A stretch of DNA of 64,000 nt from Ashinkailepas kermadecensis (taxonomy: Eukaryota > Arthropoda > Thecostraca > Neolepadidae). The position numbers and the translations under genes were made by a program. Below the pieces are notes generated by a model that was given only the letters and a program-made list of their open reading frames with translations, was not told where the DNA came from and did not search any database. Numbering within the stretch: position 1 is the stretch's first letter; each line of letters opens with the position of its first letter. This document shows, piece after piece, positions 1 to 11,898 of the stretch. Location of the stretch: assembly GCA_034440615.1 (NCBI GenBank), contig JAOTOM010004867.1, positions 476,223 to 540,222 on the forward strand, read 5' to 3'.

Positions 1-540
1 CACAACCGGGGTCTCATACCCCCAGGCCCGACGGTCTGTCGAAGCTACCTCCCCATCAACAAAAACGTACGCCCAGGCGGCCACCGTTGCTCCCCCACAC
101 ATCGCGTCAACACTATTTCTGCCTCGATCCAAACTGACATGATTCCCGGATTAGCCCCACTCAAAAAACTTGCACCACTCACCACACCTACACAAACCAC
201 CCTGGCTCAAAACACACAGACCATTCCGACCAAACAAACGCCAACAAATTCCGCAAGGAATTCCAGACCCCGCAGCCATTCGGCTGCCGGGGAAACGCGA
301 GCCACTTCGGTGGCGCACCGACCGAACCCGGGCGCCCCGCCCGGTGCAAGCCGGCGATCACGTGACCCGACCGACTCCCAACCGGCGGGATCCCCACGGC
401 AGTGGCCGGCCGGCGTGATCCTGCCAAGGTCACCGGCCGGTCGGACGGTTCAGGCGGATCAACCGCCGCCGGACGCACCCAACACACATGCCTGCCCGAG
501 CTGCAATCGTGGCTGCGCCAGGCACCGAAAGGTGCCGACA
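1..540 (+). pseudogene. ORF1 (gag-like) C-terminal remnant of the LINE
   Basis: The stretch before the endonuclease start lies where ORF1 should end. Frame 2 over 2-140 reads a Ser/Ala-rich tail with KTYAQAA, which resembles the low-complexity tail of LINE gag proteins, and then meets a stop at 138-140. Frame 1 is open from base 1 to 591 and has CPSCNRGC near its end, but no complete zinc knuckle. The base composition shifts from GC-rich here to AT-rich after about 540. Which frame was original cannot be decided; the assignment rests mainly on position. Confidence 0.35.
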
Positions 541-554
541 AATATAAATTTTAT

Positions 555-3500
555 ATGTCCATATTTCTACAATGGAACTGCCGTAGTTTGATTTCCAAAT
601 GGGCAGAAATGAAAGCCTTTTTTAGCATCTTAACTCAGATTCTCATCGCACTCCAAGAAACATGGTTTTTGCCTACAGACATATATAACTTCAATCTTCC
701 AAATTACTCACTGTACCGTCACGATGAGGTCCGTGGACCACATCGCAGTGGCGGTGCAGCACTGTACATCAACAATGATTTTACACATACACAAATTACA
801 CTTAATTCATCTTTACAAGCCGTAGCTTGTACATTACGTTTCCATGGGAGGAATATAGACGTATGTTCTATTTATATTCCACCACACACAGACAACACAA
901 ATATTTTGACAGAATTAGAAAACCTTATAGCAAAATTAAAGAACCCGTTCGTCTTACTCAGCGATTTCAACGCTCATAGCCCAGCGTGGGATAAAAAATG
1001 TATACACCCAGACACTCGCGGACGCATTATACAACACATGTTAGACCGACACAATTTAGTAATACTTAACACTGGAGAGCCAACTTTTTTCACCTCGGAC
1101 ACAACACAGAAACTGCAATAGATTTGACAATTTGCTCTCCAACTTTGGCCAACGATTTCGATTGGACCATAGACACAGACATTCATGACAGCGATCATTA
1201 CCCCATCAAATTAATACCAACCTTTTCAACTGCTACTGATAGTACACCCAAATTTATCCCACGCTGGAACATTTCAAAGGCCGATTGGACAACATTTCAG
1301 GAACTTTCTTATATTCAATACGACCCCAACATTTCTCCCGTCGAAAACATCAACTCAATTACACACACACTTTTCGAAGCAGCATCCACCACAATTCCAC
1401 TCACGAAACCTTTCACAAAAAGAAACCCAGTACCTTGATGGTGTCTAGAAATTTCACAAGCAATTGCGGTTCGAAAAAGAGCATTCAGGAAGTATTTACG
1501 ACATTCCAATCAAGAAAATGTAACCACCCGTAACCGGGAACGTGCGAGAACCCGCCGCATCATTCGCGATGCTAAGAGACGTTCATGGTCCTCATATCTA
1601 CAGCAGCTCACTTTTCAAACACCTTTAAGTAAAATATGGCAAGTAATCCGACGTTTGTCCGGACGCTCCCCATTTAAATCTCTACCGGCCCTCAAAATCC
1701 ACAATCTCACCATTACAGACCCACAAACCATAGTAAATACCATAGCTGATACCATAGCCCATAATAGCTCCGACGAGAACTATCGACCTAATTTCTTACA
1801 AAATGCACACCACACCTTTCACACCAATATCGACCTCTTTGATTCCGACAATACCGATTACTACAATGATTCTTTTCATCTTTCTGAACTGGAGAATGCC
1901 ATTTCATCCGCCGGCAGCACTTCAGTAGGGCCTGACAAATTACATTATTCCTTCTTTCGACATCTATCTGACCACACCAAACAATGCATCTTAGACACAT
2001 TTAATTCATTATGGTCAAATCATATCTTTCCTGAAGCATGAAAAAAAAACTATCATCATCCCCATTCCAAAACCCGGCAAAGACCATAGTAACCGAAGTA
2101 ATTTTCGACCCATTGCACTCACCAATTGTTTAGGAAAACTTTTTGAACGAATAGTTATTAAAAGACTGACCTGGCACCTGGAAACAAATTCACTTTTATC
2201 TCCCTTTCAATATGCTTTTCGGCGAGGACGCAGCACCATAGATCACCTTATTAGATTAGAAACAGACATCCGCCTAGGCTACAAAAAAAAAACATGAACA
2301 CACAGTCGTAGTATTTTTAGACATAAGCAAAGCTTACGATATGGTTTTCAAACCCGCATTACTTTTCAAAATTCAGCAACTCGGTATAAAAGGACACTTC
2401 GCTCATTATTTAGTAGGTTTTTATCCGGTACTCGCCCATTCCACATCAGGTGCCGGTCAGCCATCTCCGATCCACATATTCTTCAAAATTGACTAGCACA
2501 GGGAAGCTGCATTTCACCAGTTTTATTCAACCTCATCATTGACGATCTTTTCGCCGACATGCCTATTAACGTATTATACTCTTTGTTTGCCGATGACAGC
2601 GCAATTTGGTGTTCCGGAAAAAATTACGAGCATTGTTTAATTCACCTACAAAACGCACTAGACAAAACACATCAATGGTCCATGAAGTATGGTTTCATTT
2701 TTTCGGCCACAAAATCTGCAACCATGATATTTAGCAAATGTTTTGCCCGCCCAATACCAGAAACACCGCTTCACCTCGGAAGCAATGATATACCTTTTGT
2801 AAATTCGTTTAAATTTCTTGGTATTATTTTTGACCGTAGGCTTTTAATGCATAAACACATCAAACACATACAGAACAAATGTTTTCACCGACTGAATTTA
2901 TTTCGATGCATCACTTCTTCATCACTTGGAGCCGACCGTCATACACTTCTACTACTTTACAATTCTTTAGTTCTACCCATAATTGAATATGGATCCGTAG
3001 TATATACCGGTGCTAGCACATCCTCCTTACACATTTTAGACACCATTCAAAATAAATTTATCCGTATCGCACTCGGTGCAATGACAATTTCACCCATCAT
3101 TTCCTTAGAAGTCGAATTGAGAATTCCTCCACTAGCTCTCCGTAGAATGCAGCAAACACTTAGGTACGCCTCCAAAATTCAATTTCACGCAGACCATCCC
3201 ACACACGCGTCATTACAAATTCTCCGAAATTTACATAATGGTTATTTAGGTCCAGTCGAAAAACGAACTGGTCTCACTATAGCTTCTCGAGTCAAAACAT
3301 TTTCTGAACAACTTTATTTCACTATTCCACGCCTTACTTCTCTTTCTCCACCAACTACACCACCGTGGCAGATAGCCGAACGACACATTTTTATTTAACC
3401 ACCACTCCAGAATCACAGCTTTGTCCAGAATATACGAAACAAAAATTTTACAAATTTCGGGCTCGTTATTCTCATGTTCCTTTTGTTTTTACTGACGGTT

Positions 3501-4330
3501 CGAAAGGCGCAAACTTTACAGGAAATGCCATAGTTTCGGGAACAAACAAAAAACAACATCGACTACCAGACGGAACATCAATCTTCATCGCCGAATTACA
3601 TGCTATCCTCATTGCCCTCCGTTACATTCGCAATCGTTTTCTCTGTCACCCCATGCGCAGCGTCGTCATTTGTTCCGACTCCAAATCTGTTTTACAATCT
3701 CTTTCGTCACTTTCTTTTTCATATCATTGCCATATTTATATTTATGAAACATTAGGAACACTTCACCTGATGGGCGTGGAGGTCCGTTTCCTGTGGGTGC
3801 GCAGTCACTGCGGCATCCCAGGGAACGAAGAAGCCGACACATTAGCAAAAGCACCATTACACCTCCAAAACATCACAGAAATTCTACCACATTTTGAAGG
3901 TATTAAATCATCAATACAACAGAGCATTCGACATTTTTGGACACAAAATTGGACACAAAACACGAACGAACCATACACAATTACATATCATCAAACCTGT
4001 CGTCGATATCTGGACCACATCATATAAAAAAATCGACACGAAGAAAAAATATTATCACGTTTACGCATCGGCCATACTTTTCTTACACATCGATATATCA
4101 ACACGGCTTCACCCAGACCTTCATGCCCATCATGCAACACCTATCTTACAGTTACACATATTCTTCTTCACTGTCGGAAGTTCCACGGCCCTCAAAAAAT
4201 ACTGACGGACTATTGCCATATACACAACATTCCATTTTCTCTGCCAACACTATTGGGGGATAATCATCCATTTCTCCTCAAACTACTTTTCAGTTTTCTC
4301 CAACAAACCAACCTGCTCCAGGACATATAA
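555..4330 (+). pseudogene. LINE ORF2: endonuclease, reverse transcriptase, RNase H (broken)
   Basis: ORF2 nicks target DNA, copies the element RNA and degrades the RNA of the hybrid. The endonuclease (555-about 1200) shows QWNCRSL, the catalytic Glu in ALQETW, SDFNAH where GDFNAH is usual, and SDHYPI. The reverse transcriptase shows FLDISKAYD at 2308-2335, QGS near 2500 and FADD at 2587-2598. RNase H shows all four acidic positions: FTDGS, AELHA, CSDSK and the NEEAD of the final motif (3490-3850). The C-terminal part after 4058 has RLRIGHT and a C-x2-C-x8-H-x4-C motif, ending at TAA 4328-4330. Breaks: frame change near 1115; TGA at 1436 and at 2039, both where Trp is expected; extra A in the A runs at 2042 and 2283; a missing T near 2422; TGA at 2490; frame change near 3390; TAA at 4025. 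Family clear, clade less so. Confidence 0.85.
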
Positions 4331-4576
4331 ACTGACTTTTCCAGCACTATAATTTTTATTTTTCCCTTTCCGCGGCACGAAATAGCCTGAGGAGGCCGAA
4401 GTGCCTAAACTAACAAAATGAAAAAATGAAAAATACTGCGCTTCTGGCAGATTTGATGGACACCAAGGTAGTAAGCGGTATCGGCACCACGAAGCCGACG
4501 AACACCAATACTGGCATTTGTTATGATGCCTATAGCTTAGTCGAAACATTTCCGAGCGCCCAAGATGGCGACGCTC

Positions 4577-4733
4577 ATGGAACATGCTGGTGGGACCGCG
4601 ATATATATGGAACATGCTGATCAGACCGCGATATATATGGAACATGCTGATCAGATCGCGATATATATGGAACATGCTGATCAGACCGCCATATATATGG
4701 AACATGCTGATCAGACCGCCATATATATGGAAA
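4577..4733. repeat. Tandem repeat, 30-bp unit, about 5 copies
   Basis: The unit contains GGAACATGCTGATCAGACC followed by GCGATATATAT. The first copy is diverged (GGTGGG in place of GATCAG). It starts 150 bp after the LINE tail. No coding reading is favoured. Confidence 0.95.
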
Positions 4734-5478
4734 GTTCATGGGTAATTATGTGAAGCCAATTCTATCACAAGTGTCCTATGAATGAATATTCCACCAACAG
4801 TGAAGTTTTTCCAAGTGCAGTCTGGAAACTTACATAATTCCTATGACGCGGAGCTTGCCAGAACGCTCCGCGACTGGGACCCATGAGACGTGTGGCGTCA
4901 CACACAGCAGAATTAGCGGAATAATTGTGGCAAAGACCGCATCTCATGACTACACGTACCTCGATCTGAAGAGGCTCGCCGCAGGGGAGGGTGGTGGAGG
5001 TGATGCCTGGGGTGTCTGCGCCGGGTGGTCGGCAGCCCAGCTGACCCGTTACAGGTAATGTGGTGCTCCTCCAATGACGTCATTTATCGCCCAGTGTGAC
5101 GACTTCACAGTAGCTTCTGTGCGTACGTTTTCACAGTCAAGATAAATTTATGATGGTAATGAAATGAATTGACCGTTTGTCTGTAGTTGACCTGAATGGG
5201 ATCCCATGCTGGGCTTCGAATGCCTGCACCTACACGTACTGCTTGTTTTATGTGTACGTGTTGCCCGTACTGCCACTGTAGAGGGGACACCTGGGGTAGA
5301 TCGCCGATATTTTCCACATTTAGCATTGCACCTAAGCGCCGTTTATGACAGGACTGGACTGACTGACTCACAACACCCCTCCGTATCTTCCTGTGACATA
5401 ACCCATTTGTGTTTGAGGGGCGATAGCAAGGATGTGTTTGCTTGTGCTGTGTGACTGCCCGGAAGTTGAAGAAAAGCA
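4734..5478. other. Unique stretch, no gene seen
   Basis: No recognisable protein, RNA gene or repeat. A TGACGTCA palindrome sits near 5075. Short open frames here have no family resemblance. Confidence 0.6.
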
Positions 5479-5747
5479 ACACGGCGTGTGCAGCTGACCA
5501 CAGCCGTGGATCCATATCAACACCACGACGTGTGTAGCTGACCACAGCCGTGGATCCACATCAACACCACGACGTGTGTAGCTGACCACAGCCGTGGATC
5601 CACATCAACACCACGACGTGTGTAGCTGACCACAGCCGTGGATCCACATCAACACCACGACGTGTGTAGCTGACCACAGCCGTGGATCCACATCAACACC
5701 ACGACGTGTGTAGCTGACCACAGCCGTGGATCCACATCAACACCACG
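5479..5747. repeat. Tandem repeat, 44-bp unit, about 6 copies
   Basis: Each unit carries GACCACAGCCGTGGATCCA and CACGACGTGTGTAGC. Copies 2 to 6 are almost identical; the first copy differs at a few bases, as expected for the edge of an array. Confidence 0.97.
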
Positions 5748-5797
5748 ATTCAGTGTGTTGTTGGTCCAGGCCGATATGAGCATCCGATGCGGCAGTG

Positions 5798-5998
5798 GAG
5801 CCAGAGTGGCAGGACTGCAGAGTGGCAGGACTGCAGAGTGGCAGGACTGCAGAGTGGCAGGACTGCCGAATGGCAGGACTGCAGAGTGGCAGGACTGCCG
5901 AGTGGCAGGACTGTAGAGTGGCAGGACTGCAGAGTGGCAGGACTGCCGAGTGGCAGGACTGCAGAGTGGCAGGACTGCAGAGTGGCAGGACTGCCGGG
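5798..5998. repeat. Tandem repeat, 16-bp unit, about 12 copies
   Basis: Unit GTGGCAGGACTGCAGA with a CTGCCGA variant. Because 16 is not a multiple of 3, every frame reads a 16-residue repeat and none is a credible protein. Confidence 0.97.
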
Positions 5999-6461
5999 TT
6001 CCACTGTGGCGACGGTCCGGCTGAAACCGGCCTCATTGTGTCTGTTCATTCAGCTCGACACTGGAAACCAGTGTGGTTACGGCCAAAGCCACCATCAGGC
6101 TTCCGAGTGGCTCACACAGACAGTCTCTGTCGGCGGACCTCAAGCGTCAGCGTGTCGAGACGATGACTGATTGCAGCGCCTGCTATTAGCTGGCTACTGT
6201 CCCTTCTGGCGTGCTCGCTGGTGTGTTGCACCAGTGATTCACCAGCGTGCGTCATCTCTCCGGCCGCTGTTGGCGCTCTGGCGCGAATTGGCCAGCAGCG
6301 TCTCTTCACGACCAGTGGCTCCGTATTTCACTTTGCACCCTGCAACTGTTGCAGCCCCCTTCTCCTTGCACACCACCGGCCCGTGGTCCAGCTCAGCCCC
6401 TTCTCCTTTCACACCACCGACCCGCGGTCCAGCTGAATTCGACTTCCCTGCACATCGCGCA
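5999..6461. other. Unique stretch between arrays
   Basis: No gene, repeat or RNA recognised. GC content is moderate. Open frames overlap on both strands without a family signal. Confidence 0.5.
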
Positions 6462-7078
6462 CATTACACCAGCCATTACACATTACTCCACTCATTGCAC
6501 ATTACACCAAACATTACACATTACACCAGCACATACACATTGCACCAGTCATTACACATTACACCAACCATTACACATTACACCAACCACTGTAGATTGC
6601 ACCAGCCAATACGCATTGCGCCACCAATTCCACATTTTATGTACCAGTCATTATGCATTACACCAGCCATTATGCATTACACCAGCCATTATGCATTACA
6701 CCAGCCATTACACATTACACCAGCCATTGCACATTACATCGGTCATTGCAGATTGCACACACCAATGTAATATTACACCAAAAATACACATTAAGCCAGC
6801 TATTACGTATTACATCAGTCATTATGCATTACACCAGACGATACATATTACATCAGCTGCACACATATACATCACATACACCACCATTACTTATTACACC
6901 ACACAATACACATTACACCAGCAATTACACACTACACCAGCCATCACACATTACACCAGCCAATGCACATCACACCGCACAACACACATTACACCACACA
7001 ATGCGCATTATGCCAGTCATTACTCATTGCACCAGCCATTGCACATTACACCAGCCATTACACATTACACCAGCCAAT
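6462..7078. repeat. Degenerate 19-bp tandem repeat, about 32 copies
   Basis: The core is CATTACACCAGCCATTACA with many single-base changes and some short-unit slippage. The high divergence between neighbouring copies suggests that this is one of the older arrays in the window. Confidence 0.92.
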
Positions 7079-7146
7079 TTCTGCACTAACATCTCGACTG
7101 GGAATGGACTCCAGGTCGCCGCCCGGCCATTCTGGCTGCCGCAGTG

Positions 7147-7358
7147 TCTCTTGTCGTGTGGGTGCGGCTCCTGGCGGCTGCCGGGCGATGTGTCCCCTAT
7201 GTCTTGTCGTGTGGGTGCGGCTACTGGCGGCTGCCGGACGATGTGTCCCCTATGTCTTGTCGTGTGGGTGCGGCTCCTGGCGGCTGCCGGACGATGTGTC
7301 CCCTATGTCTTGTGTGGGTGCGGCTCCTGGCGGCTGCCGGGCGATGTGTCCCCTATGC
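7147..7358. repeat. Tandem repeat, 53-bp unit, 4 copies
   Basis: Each unit carries GGCGGCTGCCGGGCGATGTG and GTGTCCCCTATG. The last copy has lost a few bases next to TCTTGTGTG. Confidence 0.95.
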
Positions 7359-7365
7359 GACTGCG

Positions 7366-8226
7366 AGCCTCACGGACTGTAACGGTCTGATCTGACCAGT
7401 GTCACACGGACTGTAGCGGTCTGACCTGACCAGCGTCACACGGACTGTAGCGGTCTGACCTGACCAGCGTCACACGGACTGTAGCGGTCTGACCTGACCA
7501 GCGTCACACGGACTGTAGCGGTCTGACTTGACTAGCGTCACACGGACTGTAGCGGTCTGACCTGGACCAGCGTCACACGGACTGTAACGGTCTGATCTGA
7601 CCAGCATCACACGGACTGTAGCGGTCTGACCTGACCAGCATCACACGGACTGTAGCGGTCTGACCTGACCAGCATCACACGGACTGTAGAGGTCTGACCG
7701 GACCAGCATCACACGGACTGTAGCGGTCTGACCTGACCAGCATCACACGGACTGTAGCGGTCTGACCTGACCAGCATCACACGGACTGTAGCGGTCTGAC
7801 CTGACCAGCATCACACGGACTGTAGCGGTCTGACCTGACCAGCATCACACGGACTGTAGCGGTCTGATCTGACCAGTGTCACACGGACTGTAGCGGTCTG
7901 ACCTGACCAGCGTCACACGGACTGTAGCGGTCTGACCTGACCTGACCAGCGTCACACGGACTGTAGCGGTCTGACCTGACCTGACCAGCGTCACACGGAC
8001 TGTAGCGGTCTGACCTGACCAGCGCCACACGGACTGTAGCGGTCTGACCTGACCTGACCAGCGTCACACGGACTGTAGCGGTCTGACCTGATCTGACCAG
8101 CGTCACACGGACTGTAGCAGTCTGACCTGACCTGACCAGCGTCACACGGACTGTAGCGGTCTGACCTGACCTGACCAGCGTCACACGGACTGTAGCAGTC
8201 TGACCTGACCTGACTTGACCAGCGTC
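7366..8226. repeat. Tandem repeat, 34/39-bp units, about 24 copies
   Basis: The unit begins CACACGGACTGTAGCGGTCT and ends in CTGACCTGACCAGCG. From about 7920 on, many copies have an extra CTGAC step, giving a 39-bp form. The two halves differ in a GCGT or GCAT ending, so at least three local subfamilies are visible. Confidence 0.97.
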
Positions 8227-8380
8227 ATGTGACATGCCGGGAAGACCGGGTGTCCGGGTGTCGAATGTCGGCCGTCATCGGGGGTAGGCTGTGATGCGTT
8301 GACTACCGCGCAGTTTGGAAGATGCGGTGGGGTTGTCTTCTGGCGCCCGCCAACAGACGCGCCCCACAAAAACCTTCGGC
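8227..8380. other. Short spacer between arrays
   Basis: Non-repeated GC-rich spacer; nothing recognised. Confidence 0.5.
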
Positions 8381-8640
8381 GCCCAGTGGTGGTGGCAGAT
8401 GGACTCGTCGGTGGCCAGTGGTGGTGGCAGGTGGCCTCGTCGGTGGCTAGTGGTGGTGGCAGATGGCCTCGTCGGCGGCCAGTGGTGGTGGCAGGTGGCC
8501 TCGTCGGTGGCCAGTGGTGGTGGCAGATGGACTCGTCGGCGGCCAGTGGTGGTGGCAGGTGGCCTCGTCGGCGGCCAGTGGTGGTGGCAGATGGCCTCGT
8601 CGGCGGCCAGTGGTGGTGGCAGATGGCCTCCTCGCCACCG
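8381..8640. repeat. Tandem repeat, 32-bp unit, about 8 copies
   Basis: Units carry CCAGTGGTGGTGGCAG followed by a GTGGCCTCGTCGGCGG or GATGGACTCGTCGG part. Strongly purine-skewed on the plus strand (GGTGGTGG). Confidence 0.96.
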
Positions 8641-8821
8641 GCGCAGCGACTGCGGCGCGCTGAGGAGCGCTTTCGCCGCACTTTTGGTGGTCGGTTTTGT
8701 TGTGCACCGGCACGTCTCCGGTCGTGGGTGGTGATTGTTCTCCAACTGGCCCGGTGGGGACGGCTCGTGGGATGGGGGAGAGTCATCACCAGCTGCCGAG
8801 CACGAGTGGGCAGCGCCGGCG

Positions 8822-9315
8822 ACCGGCCGGCCAGGCCTCCTCTCCCGTCACCGCCAGCACACCACCCAGGCCTCCTCTCCCGTCACCGCCAGCACACACC
8901 ATGACCGGTCGGCCAGGCCTCCTCTCCCGTCACCGCCAGCACACACCACGACCGGCCGGCCAGGCCTCCTCTCCCGTCACCGCCAGCACACACCATGACC
9001 GGCCGGCCAGGCCTCCTCTCCCGTCACCGCCAGCACACACCATGACCGGTCGGCCAGGCCTCCTCTCCCGTCACCGCCAGCACACACCATGACCGGCCGG
9101 CCAGGCCTCCTCTCCCGTCACCGCCAGCACACACCATGACCGGTCGGCCAGGCCTCCTCTCCCGTCACCGCCAGCACACACCATGACCGGTCGGCCAGGC
9201 CTCCTCTCCCGTCACCGCCAGCACACACCATGACCGGTCGGCCAGGCCTCCTCTCCCGTCACCGCCAGCACACACCATGACCGGTCGGCCAGGCCTCCTC
9301 TCCCATCACCGCTAA
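8822..9315. repeat. Tandem repeat, 47-bp unit, about 11 copies
   Basis: Units carry GGCCAGGCCTCCTCTCCCGT and CACCGCCAGCACACACC. The first copies lack part of the unit. The last reads CCCATCACCGCTAAA, the diverged edge. Confidence 0.97.
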
Positions 9316-9430
9316 AATAGCCAGCACTCTGCGCCAATGGACTGCATCATCGGACTTGCCCGGCTGAAGTGTGCCGGTCAGCCAGTTCTGTGCCGACCCA
9401 ACTGAGTCAGCTGGCGTACTGCTATTTTGT

Positions 9431-9787
9431 CGGCTGATGAGCTGCTAGCCAGCTGTCGGTCACAGGGTCCAGCTGTCGGCTGGTCAGCTGCCAGCTAGCT
9501 GTCGGTCACGAGGTCCAGCTGTCGGCTGGTCAGCTGCCAGCTAGCTGTCGGTCACGAGGTCCAGCTGTCGGCTGGTCAGCTGCTAGCTAGCTGTCGGTCA
9601 CAAGGTCCAGTTGTCGGCTGATGAGCTGCTAGCCAGCTGTCGATCACAGGGTCCAGCTGTCGGCTGGTCAGCTGCCAGCCAGCTGTCGGCCACAGGGTCC
9701 AGTTGTCGGCTGGTCAGCTGCCAGCTAGCTGTCGGTCACAGGGTCCAGCTGTCGGATGGTCAGCTGCCAGCCAGCTGTCGATCACGC
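9431..9787. repeat. Tandem repeat, about 46-bp unit, about 8 copies
   Basis: Units carry GTCCAGCTGTCGGCTGGTCA and CAGCTAGCTGTCGGTCAC. The unit is itself built of two related halves (AGCTGTCGG occurs twice), so it probably arose by duplication of a shorter motif. Confidence 0.95.
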
Positions 9788-9962
9788 GTCCAATGACCAT
9801 GAACAAGCACAAGAGATGATTTACTGATAGTGCAGAACAACCACTAAACAAAGCAGAAAGCAGCTCCACCAATCGTCTAAGCTGCACGCAAGCTCGTGAC
9901 ACGGTGTTTGCGATACTGGAACTTCCACCTGTGGTGACAAAAGTTGTCGGACATTGGCCGCA

Positions 9963-10110
9963 GTCGTGCGGAAAATATCCGGCAAATAGGCGGAAAATAG
10001 GCGGCAAATAGGCGGCAAATAGGCGGCAAATAGGTGGCAAATAGGTGTCAAATAGGTGGCAAATAGGCGGCAAATAGGTGGCAAATAGGCGGCAAATAGG
10101 TGGCAGTCTG
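9963..10110. repeat. Tandem repeat, 11-bp unit, about 13 copies
   Basis: Unit GGCGGCAAATA with a GGTGGCAAATA variant. The two variants alternate irregularly. Confidence 0.96.
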
Positions 10111-10219
10111 TGGTGATGTGCAGCACGACCAGTGGCCGCACCTAGGTGTCCCGTGACAACTGCATGCTCTGTGTGGCAACGGTGCGCTCTCTAGGGTGAG
10201 TTCGAGGGGCGAGGTGTGA

Positions 10220-10400
10220 GGTGATGGCATTCTCTGAGAGGTGAATACATGGCTCAGTGGGGTGGTGGTACTCTGTGTAGAGTTACTGTTTGCTCTGTCA
10301 GAGGTGTATACTCTATGAGGAGGTGAATGTATGTCTCAGTGGGGTGGTAGTGCTCTGTCTAGAGTTGCTGTGTGCTCCGCTAGAGCTCTACGCTCTCTGA
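10220..10400. repeat. Diverged direct duplication, about 90 bp, 2 copies
   Basis: The two copies share GAGGTGAAT, CTCAGTGGGGTGGT and CTCTGT, followed by TAGAGTT and CTGT. Several substitutions separate them. The flanks (10111-10219 and 10401-10504) show nothing recognisable. Confidence 0.75.
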
Positions 10401-10504
10401 GACCACTCCGCGGCTTGTCAAATACTGCATGATCAGCGAGGATGTTGTGCAAGATTACTGTTTGCTAAATAAGATGACTGTCTGGCCAATTTTGCACTGA
10501 ACAT

Positions 10505-11640
10505 TGTGGCGGCTACGCGCTCCGTGAGGTTGCTGTGATGTTGAACATTGTGGCGGCTACGCGCTCCGTTAGGTTGCTGTGCTGTTGAACATTGTGGCGG
10601 CTACGCGCTCCGTGAGGTTGCTGTGATGTTGAACATTGTGGCGGCTACGCGCTCCGTGAGGTTGCTGTGCTGTTGAACATTGTGGCGGCTACGCGCTCCG
10701 TGAGGTTGCTGTGCTGTTGAACATTGTGGCGGCTACGCGCTCCGTGAGGTTGCTGTGATGTTGAACATTGTGGCGGCTACGCGCTCCGTGAGGTTGCTGT
10801 ACTGTTGAACATTGTGGCGGCTTCACACTCCGTGAGGTTGCTGTACTGTTGAACATTGTGGCGGCTACGCGCTCCGTGAGGTTGCTATGATGTTGAACAT
10901 TGTGGCGGCTACGCGCTCCGTGAGGTTGCTGTGCTGTTGAACATTGTGGCGGCTACGCGCTCCGTGAGGTTGCTGTGCTGTTGAACATTGTGGCGGCTAC
11001 GCGCTCCGTGAGGTTGCTGTGCTGTTGAACATTGTGGCGGCTACGCGCTCCGTGAGGTTGCTATGATGTTGAACATTGTGGCGGCTACGCGCTCCGTGAG
11101 GTTGCTGTACTGTTGAACATTGTGGCGGCTTCACACTCCGTGAGGTTGCTGTGCTGTTGAACATTGTGGCGGCTACGCGCTCCGTGAGGGTGCTGTGATG
11201 TTGAACATTGTGGCGGCTACGCGCTCCGTGAGGTTGCTGTGCTGTTGAACATTGTGGCGGCTACGCGCTCCGTGAGGTTGCTGTGATGTTGAACATTGTG
11301 GCGGCTACGCGCTCCGTGAGGTTGCTGTGCTGTTGAACATTGTGGCGGCTACACTCCGTGAGGTTGCTGTACTGTTGAACATTGTGGCGGCTACGCGCTC
11401 CGTGAGGGTGCTGTGATGTTGAACATTGTGGCGGCTTCACACTCCGTGAGGTTGCTGTGCTGTTGAACATTGTGGCGGCTACGCGCTCCGTGAGGTTGCT
11501 GTGATGTTGAACATTGTGGCGGCTACGCGCTCCGTGAGGTTGCTGTGCTGTTGAACATTGTGGCGGCTACGCGCTCCGTGAGGTTGCTGTGCTGTTGAAC
11601 ATTGTGGCGGCTACGCGCTCCGTGAGGTTGCTGTGCTCTG
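10505..11640. repeat. Tandem repeat, 44-bp unit, about 26 copies
   Basis: Units carry GAACATTGTGGCGGCTACGC and TCCGTGAGGTTGCTGTG. A TTCACACTCC variant replaces TACGCGCTCC in a few scattered copies (for example near 10820, 11130 and 11433), and GCTGTTG alternates with GATGTTG. The scattered spread of variants suggests unequal exchange within the array. Confidence 0.97.
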
Positions 11641-11736
11641 CGGGAGAAGACTTCACGTGTTATGATAATTATGCTGTCTGTACGAAGTTTGTGTCCGGTC
11701 TGAAGATACTTGCATCGGCCGTTAGATGATTGCATG

Positions 11737-11898
11737 GTCTTTGTGGTGGTCTTGTGGTGGTCTTGTGGTGGTCTTGTGGTGGTCTTGTGGTGGTCTTTGT
11801 GGTGGTCATGTGGTGGCCTTGTTGTGGTCTTTGTGGTCTTTGTGGTGGTCTTGTGGTGGTCTTGTGGTGGTCTTGTGGTGGTCTTTGTGGTGGTCTTG
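11737..11898. repeat. Tandem repeat, 11-bp unit, about 14 copies
   Basis: Unit GGTCTTGTGGT with a 12-bp GGTCTTTGTGGT form. The strand is almost free of A. Confidence 0.95.

Larger units (their letters stand above)
1..4432 (+). mobile_element. I/Nimb-like LINE, decayed, 5' end outside window
   Basis: A non-LTR retrotransposon runs in from the left edge. It shows, in order, an apparent ORF1 remnant, an apurinic-type endonuclease, a reverse transcriptase, an RNase H domain, a C-terminal Cys/His motif, and a short 3' UTR (4331-4432) that ends in an A-rich tail built on AAATGA. RNase H after the reverse transcriptase is known from the I, Nimb, R1, LOA and related clades, so I place it in the I group by inference. 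The sense strand is poor in G. Several stops and frameshifts make it inactive as written. Confidence 0.85.

Noticed and set aside
1436..2492. Alternative genetic code with TGA read as Trp
   Set aside because: TGG is used for most Trp codons in the same frames, TAA stops and frameshifts are also present, and the TGA at 2490 probably replaces Gly. Decay explains the data better.
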